A DNA stretch of 30,005 nucleotides from Candidatus Ozemobacteraceae bacterium (lineage in GTDB: Bacteria; Muiribacteriota; Ozemobacteria; Ozemobacterales; Ozemobacteraceae). The stretch covers positions 1 through 30,005 of the forward strand of contig DAOSOK010000051.1 in the NCBI GenBank assembly GCA_035373905.1, in the 5' to 3' direction. The position numbers and the translations under genes are program-made. Positions 18,042 through 24,176 of this stretch are shown piece by piece. The first letter of the stretch is position 1. Every line of letters begins with the position of its first letter. Below the pieces are notes generated by a model, which saw only the letters and a program-made list of their open reading frames with translations, was not told the origin of the DNA and did not search any database.

Positions 18042-18854
18042 TCACTTGAGCGGCATCAACAGCCGCCTGTCCTTTATGACGCGTTTGAGGGCGGCCCGCA
18101 GGACATCGCGGACCTTCTCGCCGTTCAGGTCGCGAACGAGCTTTCCGCCTTTGGCGAACGAGATCGCGCCCGTCTCTTCACTCACGATCAGCGCGAGCGC
18201 GTCGGTGATCTCGGTGATGCCGACGGCGGCGCGGTGCCGCGTTCCGACTTCGCGAGCAAGATCGGAGTTCTGGGAGATGGGGAGGAAGCAGCTCGCGGCC
18301 TCGATGGTGCCGCCCTTCATGATCACGGCCCCGTCATGCAGGGGCGTGAAGGGCAGGAAGATCGTGCTGAGCAGCTCGAAGGTCAGCGTGCTGTGCAGGG
18401 GAACGCCTTTGTCGATGAACTCTTTCAGTCCGATGTCCTGTTCGATGACGATCAGGGCGCCGATGCGCTTTTTCGCGCAGCTCTCGATGGTCTTCGCGAG
18501 TTCCTCGACGAGCTCGGGAATGTTTTCGGGGTTGGAACTCTGCTCGCTCAGGATCGAGCCGCGGCCGATTTCTTCGAGGGCGCGCCGGAGTTCGGGCTGG
18601 AAGATGACGACGAGCGCCAGAAAGCCCGTGGGGAGGGTGTTCGAGAGAACCCAGTTCAGTGTGTTGAAATCGAGGTCTTTCGTGAACATCAGCAGGAGCA
18701 GGATGAACCCGAGCCCCTTGAGCAGATTGAACGCGCGGGTTCCCTCGATCAGCAGGAGAACCTTGTAAATTCCCCAGCCGACGATCGCGACGTCGAGCAG
18801 ATCGATCAGCGAGACGTCGCGCAGCACCGCGAGGACGAATTGAAACAACATCAT
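18042..18854 (-). CDS. cdaA: Membrane diadenylate cyclase CdaA (c-di-AMP synthase)
   Basis: CdaA joins two ATP into c-di-AMP, a second messenger for potassium and osmotic balance and cell-wall homeostasis. The 270-residue length matches the family. Hydrophobic segments near 15-37, 42-58 and 72-86 form the N-terminal membrane domain. The DAC domain carries the catalytic DGA (174-176, PLHDGAVI) and RHR (206-208, GTRHRAA) motifs, with LPIS and VSEETG nearby. All key motifs are intact. Two adjacent ATGs (18854 and 18851) are possible starts, neither with a clear ribosome-binding site. Since dapA stops only 4 bp upstream, translation is probably coupled. Partners in the same run are CdaR and the HEAT protein. 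Confidence 0.97.
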   Translation of the reverse strand: MMLFQFVLAVLRDVSLIDLLDVAIVGWGIYKVLLLIEGTRAFNLLKGLGFILLLLMFTKDLDFNTLNWVLSNTLPTGFLALVVIFQPELRRALEEIGRGSILSEQSSNPENIPELVEELAKTIESCAKKRIGALIVIEQDIGLKEFIDKGVPLHSTLTFELLSTIFLPFTPLHDGAVIMKGGTIEAASCFLPISQNSDLAREVGTRHRAAVGITEITDALALIVSEETGAISFAKGGKLVRDLNGEKVRDVLRAALKRVIKDRRLLMPLK

Positions 18855-18858
18855 GGGT

Positions 18859-19749
18859 TCAGGCCGGCAGCAGTTCCATCTGTTCGAGGAGGGCGGCGAT
18901 CCGGTCGCGAGTGGCGGCGGATGCGGGCAGCAGCGGGAGGCGGAATTCGTCCCGGATCAGGCCCATCAGGGCGAGGGCCGTCTTCACGGGAATCGGATTG
19001 GATTCGAAGAACATCGCCCGGTGCAGATCGAGCAGTTCGAAGTGGCGCCGAAGCGCGTCATCCCAGTTTTTGCGGAGCGCCGCGTCGACGAACTCCTTCA
19101 TCAGCCTGGGGACGACGTTGGCGGTCACGGAAATCGTGCCGCACGCCCCGACGGCCATGAGCGGGAAGTTGATGGCGTCTTCGCCGGAAAGCAGCTCGAA
19201 GCCAGCCGGCGCGGCGCGCAGGATGTCCATGGCCTGCTCGACGTTGCCCGAGGCCTCCTTGATTCCCTTGATGTTCGGGGTTCTGGCGAGCTCGAGCACC
19301 GTGGCGGCGGTCATATTCATGCCCGTGCGTCCCGGAACGTTGTATAGCAGCACCGGCAGCCTTGTAGCGGCGGCGACGGCCTGGAAATGCGCGATCTGGC
19401 CGGCCGGCGTCGGCTTGTTATAATACGGCATCACGACCAGCACGGAGTCGGCGCCCAGCGTTTCGGCGTTGCGCGTCATCTCAACGGCGGAGGCGGTGTT
19501 GTTGCCGCCCGTTCCCAGCATCAGGCCGATCTTTCCGGAAACGCGGCCCGCGACGAGCTCCATGAGACGCATCTTTTCCTCGACCGAAAGGGTCGGCGAT
19601 TCGCCCGTGGTTCCAACGATGACGAGGCCGTCGGTGCCGGCTTCGAGGTGCAGATCGAGAAGACGGAAAACGGCATCCCGGTCGATCTGACCGTTGTGGA
19701 ACGGCGTGACCAGGGCCGCCCATGAACCTCGGAACGTGGTGCGCGGCAT
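18859..19749 (-). CDS. dapA: 4-hydroxy-tetrahydrodipicolinate synthase DapA
   Basis: DapA condenses pyruvate with aspartate semialdehyde, the first committed step towards lysine and meso-diaminopimelate for peptidoglycan. The 296 residues match the family. GTTGESPTL (46-54) is the substrate-loop motif, Y136 lies in YNVPGRTG, and K164 in GIKEASG is the Schiff-base lysine. YYNKPT (109-114) is also typical. GGGAGGT precedes the ATG by six bases. It leads the minus-strand run and is followed 4 bp later by cdaA. Sequence alone cannot fully exclude a related aldolase of the same superfamily, but all DapA signatures are present. Confidence 0.95.
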   Translation of the reverse strand: MPRTTFRGSWAALVTPFHNGQIDRDAVFRLLDLHLEAGTDGLVIVGTTGESPTLSVEEKMRLMELVAGRVSGKIGLMLGTGGNNTASAVEMTRNAETLGADSVLVVMPYYNKPTPAGQIAHFQAVAAATRLPVLLYNVPGRTGMNMTAATVLELARTPNIKGIKEASGNVEQAMDILRAAPAGFELLSGEDAINFPLMAVGACGTISVTANVVPRLMKEFVDAALRKNWDDALRRHFELLDLHRAMFFESNPIPVKTALALMGLIRDEFRLPLLPASAATRDRIAALLEQMELLPA

Positions 19750-19776
19750 TTCGGACCTCCCGTGCGGGGTGTGGTG

Positions 19777-19809
19777 AAAAATCCGTCAGGCCGGATATAC
19801 CGGGCCTGA
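19777..19809 (-). promoter_or_regulatory. Terminator-like hairpin in the dapA leader
   Basis: On the minus strand, TCAGG-(C)-CCGG pairs with CCGG-CCTGA around a TATAT loop (19786-19809). Five T follow at 19781-19777, about 27 bp before the dapA ATG. It could be an attenuator or a stabilising 5' hairpin. Confidence 0.4.
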
Positions 19810-19818
19810 TCGTTGGAA

Positions 19819-19849
19819 ACTATATCACACTTTCCTCTGATATTCACAA
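19819..19849 (-). promoter_or_regulatory. Candidate promoter of the dapA-trmFO run
   Basis: On the minus strand, TGATATAGT gives an extended -10 (TATAGT at 19819-19824). TTGTGA lies upstream at 19844-19849 with a long 19-bp spacer. The predicted start is near 19812, at the foot of the leader hairpin. Confidence 0.4.
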
Positions 19850-19924
19850 CCTTCTTCTCAGAGAAACGAACATTTTCAGCCGACACCATAAACTGTGTTT
19901 CCAGCGTATCAGCGCACGCATCTG

Positions 19925-19953
19925 TTGACGGAACCCGGCATTCGGGGTATGCT
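19925..19953 (+). promoter_or_regulatory. Candidate promoter of the flavoprotein-fchA pair
   Basis: TTGACG (19925-19930) and TATGCT (19948-19953) are 17 bp apart. The predicted transcript start (about 19960) is only about seven bases before the ATG at 19967. Confidence 0.5.
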
Positions 19954-19966
19954 CGCGAGGCGCCGT

Positions 19967-20656
19967 ATGTCACACAATCAGATTGAAACAGGAATGGTCC
20001 TCAAGCCGTTGCTCGTGTGCTGCTGCCCCGAGCAGGGCACGGAGGCAGACCCGCTCGTCGAGCTTCCGGCGGTCGCCGGTCTTGCGCCATGGGAAGTCGC
20101 CCTGTCGCTTTCCGCCCAGGCCCGCGGCCTTCTGAGACGGATCGCCCCGATGGCGCGGACGTTTTGCGCTCACGAAGCCGACGAACTGATCGGCGGTCTC
20201 GGCCGTTTCGACCTCGTCGCCGTAACACCGCTGAGCCTCAACACCCTCGCGAAATTCGCTCTCGGCCTGCGCGACTCGTTTCCATCGCGACTGCTCGCCG
20301 TTGCGGCCGAACGGGGATTGCCGATTCTTCTCGACGAGCGGCAGATCCCCGCCGCCGACTCATCGCTCAATCCGCATCTCATGAAAATCTATCGCCGCTA
20401 CTGGGATCAGGTTCGCCTGGGCACCGTCCGGGAGTTTCATCCCGACCGTCTTGCCGAAGCCGTCGCGGCGGTAATCCGTACCAGGCAGGCCGTCGAGCGG
20501 GCCGTGCCGGCGTCGGGCCGCGCCGTCATCACGCGCGACGACGTCATCCTTGCCCAGTCGGCTCTTCAGCCCCTGCGCGTTCCTCGCGGCGCGATCGTCA
20601 CCGATCTGGCCCGAGAGGAAGCGGCCGCCCGCGGCGTTTCATTCTATTTCGAATAA
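19967..20656 (+). CDS. Flavoprotein (HFCD-like) with a C-terminal EutT/EutQ-like segment
   Basis: This 229-residue protein has a flavodoxin-like FMN-binding region of the HFCD (UbiX/CoaC) type: FDLVAVTPLSLNTLAKFALG (81-100), where PLSLNTLAK replaces the usual P-x-T-A-N-T-x-A-K pattern. The end (RAVITRDDVILAQ, then VPRGAIVTDLAREEAAARGV) resembles the short segment seen in ethanolamine-utilisation and microcompartment-associated proteins (EutT/EutQ-like) and in related stand-alone flavoproteins. A CCC triplet at 18-20 is unusual. The substrate is unknown. The start at 19967 has GAGG eight to eleven bases upstream; ATG 19994 (MVLKPLL) is the alternative if the promoter at 19925 is used. It precedes fchA by 26 bp, so the two are probably co-transcribed. 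Confidence 0.75.
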   Translation: MSHNQIETGMVLKPLLVCCCPEQGTEADPLVELPAVAGLAPWEVALSLSAQARGLLRRIAPMARTFCAHEADELIGGLGRFDLVAVTPLSLNTLAKFALGLRDSFPSRLLAVAAERGLPILLDERQIPAADSSLNPHLMKIYRRYWDQVRLGTVREFHPDRLAEAVAAVIRTRQAVERAVPASGRAVITRDDVILAQSALQPLRVPRGAIVTDLAREEAAARGVSFYFE

Positions 20657-20682
20657 TATATAATATATCAAGGAGCCCTTCC

Positions 20683-21324
20683 ATGGACCGCATGTTGTCG
20701 AAACCCCTGCGCGCCTTCTGCGACGACGTCGCATCCGACTCATTCGCCCCCGGCGGCGGCTGCGTCTCCGCCGTCTCAGGGGCCCTTGCCGCGTCGCTCG
20801 GGCACATGGTGCTCCTGCTCACCTGCGGGAAGAAGAAATACGCCGAGTTCGACGCCGACAACACGGCGCTGAAGAGCGTCATGAAGAAGCACCAGGAAGC
20901 CCTCCTGGCCTGCGTCGAACGCGACATCGCAGGGTGCGACGCGATGCTGGCGGCCATGGCGCTGCCGAAAGAAACCGACGCCGACAAAGCCGCCCGCAAA
21001 CTCGCCATGCAGAAGGCAAGCAAGACGGCCAACGAAGCGCCCCTCGCCATCTGCGAAGAGGCGATCGTCCTGCTGCGCTCGCTCGACGCATCGGTCGGGA
21101 AAGTCAACCAGAACGCGATCACCGACTGGGCCTGCGCGGCTCTCCAGGCATACGCGGCCCTCGAGGGCGCCGCCCTGAATGCGAAGATCAATTGCGGCGG
21201 CACCGGCGACCCGGTGTATGAAGCGGATGTCCGCGGGAAACTCCGCGCCTGGCTCGACGAGGGCCGCCGGCTGATGGAGTCGGTGCGGGATCGCGTTCAT
21301 TCGGGTCTTGACGCGACGAACTGA
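20683..21324 (+). CDS. fchA: Formimidoyltetrahydrofolate cyclodeaminase / methenyl-THF cyclohydrolase-like (FchA)
   Basis: This 213-residue protein is the stand-alone form of the FTCD cyclodeaminase domain, which turns formimidoyl-THF into methenyl-THF plus ammonia. The family signature opens the protein: AFCDDVASDSFAPGGGCVSA (11-30), then SGALAASLGHMV. NEAPLAICEEAI and AALNAKINCGG occur later at the usual places. The protein is all-helical with no membrane segment. AGGAG at 20671-20675 fixes the ATG at 20683; a longer frame upstream is only an overlap with the flavoprotein gene. No formiminotransferase or histidine-degradation gene is near, so its substrate source is unknown. It could feed the folate pool that TrmFO draws on, which is inference. 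Confidence 0.9.
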   Translation: MDRMLSKPLRAFCDDVASDSFAPGGGCVSAVSGALAASLGHMVLLLTCGKKKYAEFDADNTALKSVMKKHQEALLACVERDIAGCDAMLAAMALPKETDADKAARKLAMQKASKTANEAPLAICEEAIVLLRSLDASVGKVNQNAITDWACAALQAYAALEGAALNAKINCGGTGDPVYEADVRGKLRAWLDEGRRLMESVRDRVHSGLDATN

Positions 21325-21444
21325 CCGGAAGCTCGTCACGAAAATTTCACTCGCTATTAGTACATTCAATATATTGTGCCGCATCACATCCGAACGGTCG
21401 CAGTTGCGATGCGACTGAGATCTGTAACACGTCCCCCTTTTCCT

Positions 21445-21473
21445 CCCGTGCTTCGATACTTCAGCACGAACGG
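21445..21473 (+). repeat. Degenerate REP-like hairpin, copy 3
   Basis: CGTGCT at 21447-21452 and AGCACG at 21463-21468 form a 6-bp stem around a 10-nt loop starting TCGATAC, followed by AACGG. It matches the copy at 25393-25422 except for a changed and one-base-shorter loop. Confidence 0.75.
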
Positions 21474-21561
21474 GAACGGAGGGTATCGAATATGCAGATA
21501 GATCGTCGTGATCCTTGTGCGACGAGTAGAAATGCTTGTGACCATGGGCGTGGGCGAGCCC

Positions 21562-21599
21562 CCTGCTGCGGCAGAGCAGGCTTGCCGGTCCGACCGGCA
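21562..21599 (+). promoter_or_regulatory. Two consecutive hairpins before the radical SAM gene
   Basis: CCTGCT/AGCAGG (21562-21567 with 21575-21580) is followed by TGCCGGT/ACCGGCA (21583-21589 with 21593-21599). The second ends 15 bp before the ATG at 21615. Neither is followed by a T run, so they are more likely leader structure than a terminator. Confidence 0.45.
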
Positions 21600-21614
21600 C
21601 GATTTCAATAGCGA

Positions 21615-22544
21615 ATGAAATACATGCCGCGAATGAGCTTCGACGCGGGTATGGCCCGCGTCGAGAAGCTGTATTCTCTGATGGATCCCTGTCGCCTCTG
21701 TCCGCGCGAGTGCGGGGCTCGAAGGCGTTCCGGGGAAACGGGGTTCTGCGGCGCGGGCCCCGTGCTGAAACTCGCGTCATGGAACGCGCACCACGGGGAG
21801 GAGCCGCCGATCTCGGGCACACGCGGCTCGGGCACCCTGTTCACGTCGCACTGTACGCTGGGGTGCCTGTTCTGCCAGAACTTTCCCTTTTCCCAGCTTC
21901 ACAACGGCGAGGAGATTCCGCCCGAAAGGCTCGTGAAGATTCTGACGCTGCTCGCACGGCGCGGCGTCCACAATTTCAATCTGGTCACCCCGGCACATTT
22001 CGCCCCGCACCTGCTCGAAGGCATTCTTCGGGCACGCGAGACGACGCCTCCCCTGCCCATCGTCTACAACACGTCAGGCTACGAAAGCCTCGAAGTGCTC
22101 GAACTGCTCGATGGGCTTGTGGACATCTGGCTTCCGGACATCAAATACGCCGACAACGAGGTCGCCCTGAAACTCTCCCGCTGCGCCGACTACGTCGGGC
22201 ATAACCGAGCGGCGCTGAAGGCGATGTTCCGAATGACGGACGGCGGAAACCTGGAACTCGATGACGACGGACTCGCGACAGCCGGCATGATCATCCGCCA
22301 CCTCGTGCTCCCGGAGCGCCTTTCCGGAACGAAAGCCTCGTTCGAGTGGCTGAAATCCGAGCTCGGAACCGGCGTTCATATCAGTCTCATGTGCCAGTTT
22401 TTCCCGGCGTTCACATCTCACGACGTTCCACCGCTTGACCGAGAAATCACCCACGATGAGTATCTTGAAGCGATCGAGACCGTCGAACGTCTGGGTTTTG
22501 AAAACGTTCTCGCCCAAGATCCGGAAGAACACGGCGGGGCCTGA
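21615..22544 (+). CDS. Radical SAM protein of the PflX / COG1313 type
   Basis: The 309-residue protein has the radical SAM cluster C80-x3-C84-x2-C87 (HCTLGCLFCQNF), which binds a 4Fe-4S cluster and cleaves S-adenosylmethionine. Ahead of it lies the cysteine-rich start characteristic of PflX-type proteins: C26-x2-C29-x3-C33 and C45 (CRLCPRECGARRRSGETGFC). Later segments (VYNTSGYESLE, DIWLPDIKYAD, MIIRHLVLPE) match pyruvate formate-lyase activase relatives. These proteins resemble glycyl-radical activases, but the substrate of this subgroup is not established, and no glycyl-radical enzyme is in the window. The start is uncertain: ATGs at 21615, 21624 and 21633 share the frame and none has a good ribosome-binding site. 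Confidence 0.9.
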   Translation: MKYMPRMSFDAGMARVEKLYSLMDPCRLCPRECGARRRSGETGFCGAGPVLKLASWNAHHGEEPPISGTRGSGTLFTSHCTLGCLFCQNFPFSQLHNGEEIPPERLVKILTLLARRGVHNFNLVTPAHFAPHLLEGILRARETTPPLPIVYNTSGYESLEVLELLDGLVDIWLPDIKYADNEVALKLSRCADYVGHNRAALKAMFRMTDGGNLELDDDGLATAGMIIRHLVLPERLSGTKASFEWLKSELGTGVHISLMCQFFPAFTSHDVPPLDREITHDEYLEAIETVERLGFENVLAQDPEEHGGA

Positions 22545-22575
22545 AAAGTGAAACGTGAAGATTGAAGGATGACGA
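22541..22575 (+). repeat. Imperfect 7-bp tandem repeat, about five units
   Basis: Successive heptamers read CTGAAAA, GTGAAAC, GTGAAGA, TTGAAGG, ATGACGA, with TGA in phase every seven bases. It starts in the stop codon of the radical SAM gene. Confidence 0.6.
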
Positions 22576-22601
22576 GGGCGGTATTTATATATTGTTTTCT
22601 G

Positions 22602-22630
22602 TTGCGGGGATACGGAGGTGGGTGTATACT
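22602..22630 (+). promoter_or_regulatory. Candidate promoter of yebC
   Basis: TTGCGG (22602-22607) and TATACT (22625-22630) are 17 bp apart, about 50 bp upstream of the yebC ATG. Both boxes are close to consensus. Confidence 0.5.
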
Positions 22631-22679
22631 TTCCGCGCGAGTTTCTACTCTGAAGTTCTCTACCTTTCAGGAGGCTTGA

Positions 22680-23441
22680 ATGTCTGGTCATAATAAATGG
22701 GCCAAGGTGAAGCACGTAAAGGGCAAGCTGGACGCAATCCGCGGGCGCCTCTTCACCAAGATCATCAAGGAAATCACCATTGCGGCGCGCAACGGCGGCG
22801 GCGATCCGGACAGCAACCCGAAGCTTCGGGCTGCCATCCAGAGCGCGAAGGATGCCAACATGCCCCGCGATAATGTCGACCGAGCCGTGAAAAAGGGCAC
22901 GGGTGAACTGGAAGGTGTGAGCTACGAAGAAATCACCTATGAGGGCTACGCCCCCGGTGGAATCGCCGTTCTCGTCCGCACCCTCACCGACAACAAGAAC
23001 CGCACGGTCGCCGAAGTGCAGAAGATCTTCAGCAAGGGCGGCGGCAACATGGGCACCCCCGGTTGCGTCTCCTTCATGTTCGAGAACAAGGGTTTCTTCT
23101 TCATCTCGAAGGAAGAGAACCCGAAAGCCACCGAGGACAGCCTGATGGAGATCGTTCTCGACACCGGATGCGACGACCTCAAGGACGTCGGCGACGGGTT
23201 CGAGATCTATTGCAACCCCGCGTCCTTCCTCGACATCCGGCCGAAGCTCGAAGAGAAGGGGCTCAAGATCAGCGAAGCCCAGGTTTCGATGATCCCGAAG
23301 ACGACCGTCAAGGTCGCGAGTGCCGACGTTCCCAAAGTCATGAAGCTCATCGACCAGTTCGAAGAGCATGACGACGTGCAGAACGTCTACCACAACGGCG
23401 ACATCGCCGACGCCGACCTCGAGGCCGCGGCCGCCGAGTAA
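22680..23441 (+). CDS. yebC: YebC/PmpR family protein
   Basis: The 253 residues match the family over their full length: SGHNKWAKVKHVKGKLDAIR at the start, then DNVDRAVKKGTGE, YEEITYEGYAPGGIAVLV and NRTVAEVQKIFSKGGGNMG. The family includes proteins described as DNA-binding transcriptional regulators and, more recently, as factors that help ribosomes translate difficult motifs; the sequence does not tell which applies. The ribosome-binding site is an ideal AGGAGG. The position just upstream of ruvAB is typical, but ruvC, often between yebC and ruvA, is missing, and an intrinsic terminator separates yebC from ruvA. Confidence 0.97.
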   Translation: MSGHNKWAKVKHVKGKLDAIRGRLFTKIIKEITIAARNGGGDPDSNPKLRAAIQSAKDANMPRDNVDRAVKKGTGELEGVSYEEITYEGYAPGGIAVLVRTLTDNKNRTVAEVQKIFSKGGGNMGTPGCVSFMFENKGFFFISKEENPKATEDSLMEIVLDTGCDDLKDVGDGFEIYCNPASFLDIRPKLEEKGLKISEAQVSMIPKTTVKVASADVPKVMKLIDQFEEHDDVQNVYHNGDIADADLEAAAAE

Positions 23442-23456
23442 ACAGGCATTGAAACG

Positions 23457-23497
23457 AACGGCGCGGGTTTTCCGCAAGGAAGACCCGCTCGTTTTTT
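23457..23497 (+). terminator. Rho-independent terminator after yebC
   Basis: GCGGGTTTTCC (23463-23473) pairs with GGAAGACCCGC (23478-23488) around GCAA, with one G-T wobble. A possible AACG/CGTT extension precedes six T at 23492-23497. Confidence 0.85.
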
Positions 23498-23548
23498 CTC
23501 CGTCCCTGTCCATGTCGCACGGCAAACCAACATCTGTGGAAGGTCAGC

Positions 23549-24172
23549 ATGATTGAAACGTTGCGGGGGAAGCTGGTTTCGAAGTTTCCGCACAAGGCCG
23601 TCGTCGACTGGAACGGCCTCGCGTTCGAGGTCCTGGTGCCGTTCACGACGTCGAAAGCGCTTGCCGAGCCCGGCGAAACCGTGACGCTCCAGTGCCATCT
23701 TCACTGGCGCGAGGAAGGGCCGCAGCTGTTCGGCTTCGCGTCGGAAGACGAGCGGGCGTTTTTCCGGCTCCTGACCCGCGTGAACAAGATCGGCCCGAAG
23801 CTGGCTGTGAACATCATGTCCGCCGCATCGGTCGACAAGCTCGTCGAAATGATCATGAGCGAGGACGTGCGGAGCCTGACGTCGCTGAAGGGCGTCGGGC
23901 AGAAACTCGCGTCGCGGCTCGTCATCGAGCTGAAGGAAAACGTCGCGAAGCTCGGCATCGGAAGCAGCGAGGCCGCACTGGCGCGCGCGGCCGCCGGGCA
24001 GACGGCGGCCGCCGGAAAGCTCGCCTGCGAGCGCGATGCGCGCGACGCCCTCGAGAATCTCGGATATACCGGCAAGGAGATCGAACGAGCGATCCGCGAC
24101 GTTTCGGCAACCCTTCCGCCGGATGCCGATCTGCAGACCGTCGTCGAAGCCGTGCTGAGATTCTTCGCCTGA
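23549..24172 (+). CDS. ruvA: Holliday junction branch-migration protein RuvA
   Basis: RuvA tetramers bind four-way DNA junctions and recruit RuvB. The 207 residues show the three usual domains. An N-terminal OB fold (1-65) starts MIETLRGKL. Two helix-hairpin-helix motifs follow (VNKIGPKLAVNIMSA and LKGVGQKLASRLVIELKE). After an alanine-rich linker (about 142-155), a small C-terminal domain contacts RuvB (ARDALENLGYTGKEIERAI). GGAAGGT precedes the ATG by five bases. It starts about 50 bp after the yebC terminator. I see no good promoter in that gap, so ruvAB expression may depend on read-through or on a weak site I cannot identify. ruvB follows after 4 bp. Confidence 0.97.
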   Translation: MIETLRGKLVSKFPHKAVVDWNGLAFEVLVPFTTSKALAEPGETVTLQCHLHWREEGPQLFGFASEDERAFFRLLTRVNKIGPKLAVNIMSAASVDKLVEMIMSEDVRSLTSLKGVGQKLASRLVIELKENVAKLGIGSSEAALARAAAGQTAAAGKLACERDARDALENLGYTGKEIERAIRDVSATLPPDADLQTVVEAVLRFFA

Positions 24173-24176
24173 AGCC

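Larger units (their letters stand above)
21325..21614. other. 290-bp structured gap between fchA and the radical SAM gene
   Basis: No gene is supportable here. It holds a degenerate REP-like hairpin (21445-21473) and two consecutive hairpins close to the next start codon. I found no match to a known riboswitch by eye, no intrinsic terminator for fchA and no clear promoter. Confidence 0.6.

Noticed and set aside
20017..20682. Long upstream extension of the fchA frame
   Set aside because: It overlaps the flavoprotein gene out of frame and is Arg/Pro-rich; AGGAG at 20671 fixes the start at 20683.
21470..21590. Histidine-rich minus-strand peptide (HAHGHKHFYSSHKDHDD), possible metal-binding gene remnant
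   Set aside because: It sits in a frame running through fchA antisense with no start or ribosome-binding site, and its next part is REP translation.
21325..21614. Possible riboswitch in the gap before the radical SAM gene
   Set aside because: No conserved core of the cobalamin, SAM, fluoride or THF classes could be recognised, so only generic structure is reported.
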